Assembly: GCA_002733415.1 (NCBI GenBank)
Contig: NVVR01000009.1
Span: forward strand, 1-64,000
Source: Kordia sp.
GTDB lineage: Bacteria > Bacteroidota > Bacteroidia > Flavobacteriales > Flavobacteriaceae
Direction of reading: 5' to 3'
Length of the DNA: 64,000 nt
The position numbers and the translations under genes were made by a program. Shown here piece after piece: positions 51,466 to 59,364 of the stretch (its first letter is position 1; each line of letters begins with the position of its first letter). Below the pieces are notes generated by a model, which did not search any database, was not told the origin of the DNA, and saw only the letters and a program-made list of their open reading frames with translations.

Positions 51466-51705
51466 CTAATTCACCTTTTTAGGTTTAAAAACCCTTACAA
51501 CACTTGGAGGATGTTTTTCTAGAAAACTCAAAGGTCTGATTGGTCTTTTTTCGAGACCTCCGCCGCAATTGGGACATATTTGATTAAATATATCTGTAAC
51601 ACAATCGATACAAAATGTGCATTCAAAAGTACATATTAACGCTTCAGTAGAATCGTTTGGCAAGTCTTTATTACAGTGCTCACAATTTGGTCGTATTTCT
51701 AACAT
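51466..51705 (-). CDS. DUF1272 zinc-finger-like protein
   Basis: A 79-residue protein with the DUF1272 cysteine pattern: RPNCEHCNKDLP, ALICTFECTFCIDC and CPNCGG. These eight or so cysteines probably bind two zinc ions. The function is unknown. It lies between two exported-protein genes with gaps of 3 and 4 bp, so it is in one operon with them. Confidence 0.88.
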   Translation of the reverse strand: MLEIRPNCEHCNKDLPNDSTEALICTFECTFCIDCVTDIFNQICPNCGGGLEKRPIRPLSFLEKHPPSVVRVFKPKKVN

Positions 51706-51709
51706 TACA

Positions 51710-52339
51710 TTAGTCTTCTTTTAAAATAATCATTGTTGCTTTTCCAGAAGAATATAAATTCCATTTTTGATCTGTTATCACATTCCCTTCATGATCTAAC
51801 ACCATAAAATGCCCAGTATTTGGTGAAGCTGTTCCCTCATTAATAGCAATTACATCAATACGATTTAAGCCATCTACTAAATCGATATTGATCCCTTTAA
51901 AATAGCCCCCTAAACGCAAACTATTTTCAACTACAACGTCATTTACTATAATACGCACATAGTCTCCATCTACACTTCCAAAATCTCTACATTGAAGCCC
52001 TAAATAACTACTTTTTGTTTTAAAATTACCTAGGTATTGATCGTATTTTGCTGTTGCTTTTAATTTATTATCATCCCATCGTTTCTGCAACTCTTCCCCA
52101 GCATCTAACAAGTCAGATTTCTGATTCATATAAAATGGTTTAGGTTCCGTTAAAGGATTGTTTAAATCAACCGTTGGTGATTTCGGTTTATTAAGTAATA
52201 TATTGGGCTTAGGAGGAATGATTTCTTTCTTATCTGCTGGAATGGCAATTCCATTTTTTGTGCTTGAGTCCAATCCTATTTGTGCATACAACTGAACGGA
52301 AAGCAATAAACAAAAAATAAGAGTAAGAAATGCTTTCAT
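51710..52339 (-). CDS. Secreted protein of unknown function
   Basis: A 209-residue protein with a signal peptide (LTLIFCLLLSVQLYAQ). A proline/lysine-rich linker (about 30-75) precedes a beta-rich domain with FGSVDGDYVRIIVNDVVVEN, YFKGINIDLVDGLNRIDVIA and NTGHFMVLDHEG. It looks like a small jelly-roll or immunoglobulin-like domain, a pattern conserved in flavobacterial secreted proteins. It is the first gene of the three-gene operon with DUF1272 and the OmpA-type protein. Confidence 0.75.
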   Translation of the reverse strand: MKAFLTLIFCLLLSVQLYAQIGLDSSTKNGIAIPADKKEIIPPKPNILLNKPKSPTVDLNNPLTEPKPFYMNQKSDLLDAGEELQKRWDDNKLKATAKYDQYLGNFKTKSSYLGLQCRDFGSVDGDYVRIIVNDVVVENSLRLGGYFKGINIDLVDGLNRIDVIAINEGTASPNTGHFMVLDHEGNVITDQKWNLYSSGKATMIILKED

Positions 52340-52488
52340 ATGTTACGTTAATTCAGATTATAAAACTAATTTAAAATAATCAAATACAATGCCATTTTAA
52401 CAGTTTAATTACATTACGAAAAACAAAGGTTTTAATCCCACCACAAGATTTAATTCCTGATTTGTTTGTCTAATTTAAATAACCTCTA

Positions 52489-52500
52489 CCCACTAGTGGT
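52489..52500. repeat. Palindrome CCCACTAGTGGT downstream of the 52502 gene
   Basis: 11/12 identical to the palindrome at 283-294 and likewise placed right after a stop codon. Part of a small family (see 53287-53298 and 53328-53339). Confidence 0.5.
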
Positions 52501-52501
52501 T

Positions 52502-53272
52502 TTAAAATGGGGAGCTATCAGCTGTTTCATTTTCTTTAAATAGCACGTGACTATCGTCTAAATGGATTAATTTCTTTAATCCAAACTTAACTTCGTTTCT
52601 TCGCCAATAGCTACTATTAGGATTATATACCTGATATTCTGTAGCAATTAGCTTTGATAATTTTTGTGATATTATAGTTCTATAAGTTCTTGTACTTGAA
52701 TTGATGTAATAATCGAATTTTCGATAGCCCAAAAACTCTTCAAATTCTTTATGAAATTTTAAATCCCACCAACCATACAGCCATAAGCCAAATTTCGTTT
52801 GCTCTTTTATGTTTCTACGAAACAAATAATGTAATGAGTTCTGAAACGGTACAGGTATATATATAGTTACTTCACACGACAAAGATTCATCAGAAGTTAT
52901 TTCTTCCATTAACTTAGGGAAATTAATTTTAAAAACTTCAAAATTACCTGTTAAGGGTTTTAAACTTTTAAATCCATCATCATAATCAAATTCATTATGA
53001 TGTGGTGACTCTAATATAAACAATACCTTTTTGTAGTTTACTCCTTCTTTTCTTTTTAAATATACACTTTGTTTATCAATACAAAAAGTCCAATTTTTAA
53101 CTAAATGTTCTTGTCGGAAGAACTTACTTTTAACAACGATAAAATCGTTTTCAACAATAAAAAAGCGTTCATCTATTTTTGTCTCATCAATATAACTTAT
53201 TTCTTGTTCCGTAATACTGGTAATACGTTGCCCTTTCCTATTATATAAAGGAATGTTTTTTATTGTTTGCAT
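52502..53272 (-). CDS. Hypothetical protein with uracil-DNA-glycosylase-like start motif
   Basis: A 256-residue soluble protein that I do not recognise. The segment YKKVLFILESPHHNEFDYDD (about residues 81-100), followed by TIYIPVPFQNSLHYLF, has the shape of a Rossmann-like first strand ending in a polar SPH loop, as in some UDG-superfamily proteins. This is a weak resemblance. It is rich in Tyr, Lys and Phe. The gene stands alone and is bracketed by CCCACTWGTGGG-type palindromes, one just after its stop and two just before its start, which suggests an accessory gene. Confidence 0.65.
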   Translation of the reverse strand: MQTIKNIPLYNRKGQRITSITEQEISYIDETKIDERFFIVENDFIVVKSKFFRQEHLVKNWTFCIDKQSVYLKRKEGVNYKKVLFILESPHHNEFDYDDGFKSLKPLTGNFEVFKINFPKLMEEITSDESLSCEVTIYIPVPFQNSLHYLFRRNIKEQTKFGLWLYGWWDLKFHKEFEEFLGYRKFDYYINSSTRTYRTIISQKLSKLIATEYQVYNPNSSYWRRNEVKFGLKKLIHLDDSHVLFKENETADSSPF

Positions 53273-53286
53273 ACCCCAAATTTAAT

Positions 53287-53298
53287 CCCACTTACGGG
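53287..53298. repeat. Palindrome variant CCCACTTACGGG
   Basis: It lies 15 bp before the start of the 52502-53272 gene and is embedded in TTTAAT and TTTTAT flanks like its neighbours. Confidence 0.45.
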
Positions 53299-53327
53299 TT
53301 TTATTAATTAATTCAAACCTATTTATT

Positions 53328-53339
53328 CCCACTTGTGGG
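53328..53339. repeat. Palindrome CCCACTTGTGGG
   Basis: The second palindrome upstream of the 52502-53272 gene. Flanks ATT and TTTAA match the copy at 283-294. Confidence 0.45.
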
Positions 53340-53417
53340 TTTAACACCCCGTTCGAAAAATTATAGTGTTGATTCATACCTCATAGGCTTTCCTCGAAAA
53401 AGTTGATTTAAATGGTA

Positions 53418-54638
53418 TTAATCCAGCTTATAATATCCGCATTTTAAATACGCTCCTTCTGGAAAACTCTTAATCACAGGATGATCACTATCGTGAAAAG
53501 TATAATCCAAAACTTCATGTTTTCGTGAACCATTTTGGATTTCTGCTTCACAAATGTCAAAAAAATTATCCGCTAAAACCCTTGATGAACAGGACGCTAA
53601 TATTAATAACCCTCCCTTAGCTGTTAAAGAAGTTCCTAAGCGTGCTAAGCGTGAATAACTATGTATAGCCTTATCAACCTCTTTTGCGCTTTTAGCAAAC
53701 GATGGTGGATCAATAATTACAACGTCAAAGGTTTTACCTTGCTTAATCAAATCGTGTAAACCAACAAATGCATCAATTGCCATGGTTTTATGAGTACCAG
53801 TATATTCATTTAATTTTCCATTTTGCACAGCCATTTCTAGTGCCTGTACAGAAATATCAAGGCTAGTAACTTCAGTAGCACCATTAGCTAATGCATGAAC
53901 AGAAAATCCTCCTGCATATGAAAATACATCTAATACTGACTTTCCTTTTGAAAGTTCACCTACTCGCCTCCTATTTTCTCTATGATCTAAAAAATAACCT
54001 GTTTTATGTCCGTAAATTACATTTGCAGAAAAATTCACTCCATGTTCTTTAAAAAGAACCACATTATCTTCTAAATGGCCATAAATTACTTGACCATCTT
54101 TTAACCCGCTATTTTCTTTGCTTTTTTGAACGTTTCTACTCAATCGCAATACAATCGTTTTACAATTACTCTTTTCTAGTAACTGAGGAAGTATATCATT
54201 CAAATACGGAAACCAAATGGTTGAATATATTTTCACCACTAAAACATCAGCATATACATCTGCTATAAACCCTGGTAATCCATCAGCTTCACCATAAACA
54301 AATCGATAACTATTAGTATCTGTTGCTAATAACGCTGTTCTTATATCAAAAATGGTTTCAATACGATTCTTAAAAAACTCTGCATCTAATTTTGCAGGTT
54401 TACCGAATTGCACCAATTTAATTTTAATTGGAGAATACGGGTCGTATAATCCACAAGCTAGAAACTTATTTTTTTTATTGTCGTAAACTACTACAACATC
54501 ACCGGAATTTGCAGCTACACTTTGCTTTACAATACTATCCTCAAAAATCCAAGGATGTCTTTTCTTCACCATTCGTTCCGCTTTTGGACGTAATTTTACG
54601 GAAATGACTTTTGTTGTTATATCTGGTAAATTCATCAT
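53418..54638 (-). CDS. Class I SAM-dependent rRNA methyltransferase, RlmI-like
   Basis: A 406-residue enzyme. The N-terminal PUA domain (about 12-90) has RHPWIFEDSI and KFLACGLYDPYSPIKIKL. The methyltransferase domain has motif I VLDVFSYAGGFSVHALANGA (about 233-252) and motif IV VVIIDPPSFAKSAKEVD. LASCSSRV follows. This domain pair is that of RlmI, which makes 5-methylcytosine in 23S rRNA. It stands alone. Confidence 0.88.
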   Translation of the reverse strand: MMNLPDITTKVISVKLRPKAERMVKKRHPWIFEDSIVKQSVAANSGDVVVVYDNKKNKFLACGLYDPYSPIKIKLVQFGKPAKLDAEFFKNRIETIFDIRTALLATDTNSYRFVYGEADGLPGFIADVYADVLVVKIYSTIWFPYLNDILPQLLEKSNCKTIVLRLSRNVQKSKENSGLKDGQVIYGHLEDNVVLFKEHGVNFSANVIYGHKTGYFLDHRENRRRVGELSKGKSVLDVFSYAGGFSVHALANGATEVTSLDISVQALEMAVQNGKLNEYTGTHKTMAIDAFVGLHDLIKQGKTFDVVIIDPPSFAKSAKEVDKAIHSYSRLARLGTSLTAKGGLLILASCSSRVLADNFFDICEAEIQNGSRKHEVLDYTFHDSDHPVIKSFPEGAYLKCGYYKLD

Positions 54639-54711
54639 AAACTATAGCTGCTTAAAAAGTTCAAAAATAAGGAATAAAGGTGTTTAATATTCTTTAAAAC
54701 AAAATAGTTAT

Positions 54712-54742
54712 TAAAAAAAAACGCCCTCATATATGAGAGCGT
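54712..54742 (-). terminator. Terminator of the 54796-55554 lipoprotein gene
   Basis: ACGCTCTCATA and TATGAGGGCGT (minus strand) form a stem with one mismatch followed by a run of nine Ts, 50 bp beyond the gene. Confidence 0.85.
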
Positions 54743-54795
54743 TTAATACGTTTTTTGTAATTTATATTCGGTTAACAACTTAAAACTAAATTATA

Positions 54796-55554
54796 TTAAT
54801 CATTATTGTACGTATACGTATATGTTGTAATATCTCCATCATAGTTTTCTGTAGTTACTCTAGGAAAATCATAATCCGTATAAGCATATGTATTAGTAAT
54901 ATTTTCAGGAAACATAGTGCTTTCGGTATCATCTTTTAAAATATTATTTACATTAAAAAGATAGTTATAACCATTCTCAGAATTAATAGTCAATAAAACA
55001 CTTCTATTATTTATATTTTTAAATGGCGCATTCATGCTATCATGAGTGTATGTAGTAATATTCACTCCTCCTTCATTTTCACCAACCATATTCCCATTAC
55101 TAATTGTTGTTGTTGAAGGTTCACTTCCTGGCGAAGTGATTGATGTTTCAGTTACAACAGAACTATCTGCGTTATAAGTTAAATTGTACTCATAAACTCC
55201 TACACCAATAATATTTGTTGAAATTGTTGCTATTCTTCCTTGAGTATTGTAGGTGTATGATTCTAAAATCTCCTCATTTTGTGCATTATTGTAATTAATT
55301 TCAGTTATTTTACTATCCTCATATACGTAATCCGTATAATAGCCATCAGAAGACTCCTCTTTTATAAGTGTCATACCTTCATATGTATATTCAATGGTTT
55401 CGGTTTCTCCATCCGAATAGACGACATCAACTTTAGTGGGCAATATACCGTCGTTACTAGAGGCATCACCGGGTAATGTACTGACTGAATCATCTTCACT
55501 ACAAGAAGTTAATGTTGCTAAACCAATAGCTAAAGTAAAAAGGAATTTTTTCAT
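54796..55554 (-). CDS. Lipoprotein with YD-repeat-like domain
   Basis: A 252-residue lipoprotein: LATLTSCSEDD gives a lipidated Cys at about residue 18, followed by acidic residues as in surface-exposed Bacteroidota lipoproteins. The mature part is beta-rich with repeated Y-T-Y-D-type strands (IEYTYEGMTLIKEESSDG, ESYTYNTQGRIATIS, NITTYTHDSM). This resembles the short repeats of RHS/YD proteins. The function is unknown. It is monocistronic with its own terminator. Confidence 0.78.
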   Translation of the reverse strand: MKKFLFTLAIGLATLTSCSEDDSVSTLPGDASSNDGILPTKVDVVYSDGETETIEYTYEGMTLIKEESSDGYYTDYVYEDSKITEINYNNAQNEEILESYTYNTQGRIATISTNIIGVGVYEYNLTYNADSSVVTETSITSPGSEPSTTTISNGNMVGENEGGVNITTYTHDSMNAPFKNINNRSVLLTINSENGYNYLFNVNNILKDDTESTMFPENITNTYAYTDYDFPRVTTENYDGDITTYTYTYNND

Positions 55555-55721
55555 ATTGTTAGATTATTTTTTGCGAAGATAAATAAAAGAAACCTATTGA
55601 ATTATGCAAATTATTATTTGGTAGTATATTCTGACCATTCGGTAGTACTCATTAAATATTTAGTTGAAAGACCATTTAATATTGAATACAAATCAGGTAT
55701 TAAACTCCCTATTGGGTTAAA

Positions 55722-55756
55722 AAGTAAAAGCTTCACCAATTAGTGAAGCTTTTACT
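55722..55756 (-). terminator. Terminator of the T9SS-exported protein gene
   Basis: AAGTAAAAGCTTCAC and GTGAAGCTTTTACTT form a 15-bp perfect stem with a 5-nt loop, 24 bp beyond the stop at 55781. Confidence 0.9.
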
Positions 55757-55780
55757 TAAAAATTATTGTTAAAAAATAAA

Positions 55781-58700
55781 TTATTCCTTAATCAATCTTT
55801 TAGTTATTTGATTCGTATCATCATTTATAGTTACAATATACACCGCGCTTTGAAGGCTTTGAATATTTATACTTTTTTCAGTATCCATATTTTTTAAATC
55901 AGCCATTAATATTTTTCTTCCAGTAATATCATAAATTGCAACAGTATTTAACTTTAAATTACTTGGGTTTATAATATTAAGTACATTTTTAGCCGGGTTT
56001 GGATATATCCCTACTCCTCCTTCTAACAAATAATTGTCTTCAATATTTAATACTACTTGTGCTGTAAATTTAATATCATCAAGTGCTATATCAGAAAAGT
56101 GACTTGTTCCGGTTATAGCTCTGAATCGAAGCTTTACAACTTGACCTGTATATGCAGATAAATCAATAGCTTTTAACTTCCAAATATCTCCGCCTTGATC
56201 ACCTGAATATGGAGATATAATATCATTAATCCAATTTCCAGCTGAGAAAATATCTACATGCAAGCTCCCTACTGATGAACCATACATATGATACGCAAAT
56301 TCGAAATCATAATCGACATCTAAACTCAAACAATTACTTTCAAGTATAGCCGTAGTTCCAAAACAACTAGAACCTTCCGTATAAATATACTTACCTGATC
56401 CTGAACCTGGATTATAATCTACACTTGGCCCTGTAGCTGTAGAAGGAGTCCCTCCTATATCAACTCTCCAATCAATTTCATCATCAGTACCGTTTGTTAA
56501 ATTATTCCAAGAACCATTTAACACACACGTAGTTGTACCACAGTCACTTGTAGCACCACAAACTGTTTCTGCCTCAAAGTCATCATTAAAAGTCGTTGCA
56601 ATAGCTCCTGCACTAACTGTAATGTATGAAGGTTTCGTTTCAGTATCATTATTAGTAGCATTTGTTGCTGTTAATGCTATAGTATATGTCCCAGCCGCTG
56701 TGAATTGAACCTGAGGATTCTGAGATGAAGCGTCAGTTCCTCCAGTGTAGTTAAAAGTTGTAGGTGTAATTGTCCATGACCATGAAGTTGGAGTAAATGC
56801 AGTATAATCCCTTAACACAAATGTGTTACCTACACATCCTGTTGTTGTATTTACATCAAAACAAGCAACTGGCGCAAGGTTTCCGGGATCTTTTAAATCA
56901 CTTTTCCAAAGTCCTTGACCATATGTTCCTGCATATAATTTATTTTCACAAACTTCCGTTGCATACTGTATTTCTAACTCAGTAATTTCTAAGTTAGGTA
57001 AATTCGTTTTATAAAGGGTCCAATCCGCTTGGTTATTATCTTTATAATAAACACCTACATCCATACCTATATACATCGCATCTACGGAACTTGTTTTGTC
57101 AATAACAATTGTGTTTAATGAAATATTTGGTAGTGTTCCTGAAATATCTGTCCAACTTCCACCACTATCAATTGATTCATATATATTATTACTCAAAGCA
57201 ATAAATAAATGAGTAGGGTCAGTTGGGTCAATTTCAATATCTTCTGGCTCATTCCCTACAGGTAAACTCCCTCCTAAATCAGTCCAAGTTGGACTAGCTG
57301 AAGTAGCATTATTTGAACGATATAACTTATTGTCATATCTAGAAACATATACTATATCACTATTTGAAGGCGCTATAGCTATATCTCTAATATTACTCGT
57401 TCCAGAGAATGTAGATATTTTAGTCCAAACTACTGCTGTTGCAGCTGGAGTTTTCACATCATTAGAACGCCAAACATTATCATATCCTACAAGCATTCTT
57501 GCAGGTGTATTGGGATCTAATTTATATGGTGTTACCCAAGAACCAGCTTCATCAATTCCATTAACTCCATCAGCTGCAATTCGAGAAAAACCATTTCCAT
57601 TATCAGTAGAACGTCTGATATCACCATAGTATAATGCTCCATACATATAATTAGCATCTGTAGGATCTATTTCACACTCCATACCATCACCACCAATTTC
57701 TGTTCTAAATGAGTCATCTCTACTAATAGCAGTACCATTATCCTGGTATCCATTAATAACTAGACCTTTAGTAGTTTGCGATACCCCAATTTTATATACT
57801 TGTGCAATGGCTAAACCACTACTTAAATCAGACCAATCTACTCCATTGTTTGTTGATGTATATAATCCCCCGTCATTACCACTATACAAGTTATTTGTAT
57901 GTGGTGAAAATTCTAATGCATGTTGATCCGCATGTACTCCATCTACACCACCTGAAGCACCAACCCAATATGACATACAAGTCATTGTTGTTCCTCCATC
58001 AGTAGATTTCCACATATTAACTCCACCTGTGTATATATTATTTGCATTAGTTGGATCAGCAACGATTACCAAATCATACCAAGCTTGACTATCAGTACCT
58101 GAACCATCTATTTCATAGCCCAATATATTAGGTGTAGTTGTTTGGGTAGAAAAACTTGCGCCACTAGTAGTTGATTTATAAATACCAATAAGACCCGATC
58201 CTCCACCAGCAATTAAATACACCCAGTTTGGTTCGTTAACAGATACAGCCAAAGCAATCCTTGATGCTCCAACTGGCACACCAGAAGTTACTGGTGAAAA
58301 TGTAGTTCCACCATCAGTAGATCTATGTACTTGTGAACCTGCAGCATATACAATACTTGAATTTGTTGGGTGATAAACAATGTCCTTTGGATTATTACCT
58401 AAAGAAGAAGATTGAGTCCAATTACTACCTCCATCAATAGTTTTATATACACGATAATTACTTGCCGCAGCTAACATTTTATTAGGATCAGCTGGATCCA
58501 TAATCAACTCATTTATGGTTTTATTCCCCATACCAGTATTATGTGAGCTCCAAGTTACTCCTCCGTCAGTACTTTTCCATACTCCATATCCGGGGGAATC
58601 AGCACCATCTCTATCACCAGTAGCGATAAACATTGTATCGGGTGTAGTTGGATGAATTACAATACTAGACACTCCTAATCTTGTCAGTCCACCAGAAAGC

Positions 58701-59212
58701 TCAGTCCATGTTGAACCATTATTGGTCGTTTTCCATACTCCTCCCGCTGGTGCACCAACAAAAATTGTATTAGCGTCGGTAGGATGAAATGTAATACATG
58801 TTAACCTACCACTTCCATTTAACTGCCCAGTACCATTTGAAGGTAGCGGTGTTGGTCCAACTATTTCCCAAGTACCAGTGCCAGAATCATATGATTTATT
58901 TAAGGTATTATTATTTTGATGCTCTCTAAAATATTTTTTTATTTCATTTAGTGTGTTACCAGCAGGAGGGAAATTTCCATTTTCATCAACTCTAGCTTCC
59001 CAATAATATTCCCAGCGTTTAAATTGTTTTATCCCCACCCCTTTAGGTATTTTACTCTGCCCTTTCACAACAGATTCATAATAGATATTAAAATCTCGCT
59101 GTATGTCATAAAAATTATTTTCATGATCATACATCATGTTTTGCCATTTATCCTGACTAAAGGCTAAGGCCGTTAGGGATAAGACTAAAATAAATAAGTA
59201 CTTTTTTTTCAT
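55781..59212 (-). CDS. Large T9SS-secreted protein with sortilin-like beta-propeller repeats and PKD domain
   Basis: A 1143-residue protein starting at Met 59212 (MKKKYLFILVLSLTALAFSQ, signal peptide), 38 codons inside the longest frame. Residues about 105-780 hold many BNR/VPS10-like repeats, seen as GGVWKTTNNGSTW, YGVWKSTDGGVTWSSH, NIYESIDSGGSWTDIS and others. A PKD domain (about 800-875) with FTAAGTYTIALTATN follows, then a jelly-roll/MAM-like module (about 885-1050). The C-terminal type A sorting domain starts GVGIYPNPAKNVLNI and ends QITKRLIKE. It is probably a surface adhesin or glycan hydrolase-like enzyme. Confidence 0.88.
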   Translation of the reverse strand: MKKKYLFILVLSLTALAFSQDKWQNMMYDHENNFYDIQRDFNIYYESVVKGQSKIPKGVGIKQFKRWEYYWEARVDENGNFPPAGNTLNEIKKYFREHQNNNTLNKSYDSGTGTWEIVGPTPLPSNGTGQLNGSGRLTCITFHPTDANTIFVGAPAGGVWKTTNNGSTWTELSGGLTRLGVSSIVIHPTTPDTMFIATGDRDGADSPGYGVWKSTDGGVTWSSHNTGMGNKTINELIMDPADPNKMLAAASNYRVYKTIDGGSNWTQSSSLGNNPKDIVYHPTNSSIVYAAGSQVHRSTDGGTTFSPVTSGVPVGASRIALAVSVNEPNWVYLIAGGGSGLIGIYKSTTSGASFSTQTTTPNILGYEIDGSGTDSQAWYDLVIVADPTNANNIYTGGVNMWKSTDGGTTMTCMSYWVGASGGVDGVHADQHALEFSPHTNNLYSGNDGGLYTSTNNGVDWSDLSSGLAIAQVYKIGVSQTTKGLVINGYQDNGTAISRDDSFRTEIGGDGMECEIDPTDANYMYGALYYGDIRRSTDNGNGFSRIAADGVNGIDEAGSWVTPYKLDPNTPARMLVGYDNVWRSNDVKTPAATAVVWTKISTFSGTSNIRDIAIAPSNSDIVYVSRYDNKLYRSNNATSASPTWTDLGGSLPVGNEPEDIEIDPTDPTHLFIALSNNIYESIDSGGSWTDISGTLPNISLNTIVIDKTSSVDAMYIGMDVGVYYKDNNQADWTLYKTNLPNLEITELEIQYATEVCENKLYAGTYGQGLWKSDLKDPGNLAPVACFDVNTTTGCVGNTFVLRDYTAFTPTSWSWTITPTTFNYTGGTDASSQNPQVQFTAAGTYTIALTATNATNNDTETKPSYITVSAGAIATTFNDDFEAETVCGATSDCGTTTCVLNGSWNNLTNGTDDEIDWRVDIGGTPSTATGPSVDYNPGSGSGKYIYTEGSSCFGTTAILESNCLSLDVDYDFEFAYHMYGSSVGSLHVDIFSAGNWINDIISPYSGDQGGDIWKLKAIDLSAYTGQVVKLRFRAITGTSHFSDIALDDIKFTAQVVLNIEDNYLLEGGVGIYPNPAKNVLNIINPSNLKLNTVAIYDITGRKILMADLKNMDTEKSINIQSLQSAVYIVTINDDTNQITKRLIKE

Positions 59213-59315
59213 AATTATCATTTTTGATGAAGAATTCATCAAATATAATTCATTTATTTTAATCAAACCCACTAAGTCTATAGGACAATAATAACATATG
59301 TTTGTACACAAAAAA

Positions 59316-59342
59316 AAAGCTCTCAATATAATTGAGAGCTTT
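59316..59342 (-). terminator. Terminator of the M16 protease gene
   Basis: AAAGCTCTCAAT and ATTGAGAGCTTT form a 12-bp perfect stem with a 3-nt loop. On the minus strand it is followed by nine Ts, 22 bp beyond the stop. Confidence 0.9.
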
Positions 59343-59364
59343 TAAATCTTAAAAGTGATTATGT

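Noticed and set aside
59213-59326. Upstream 38 codons of the T9SS-exported protein
   Set aside because: A standard signal peptide begins at Met 59212; the extension has no signal features and is Cys-rich.
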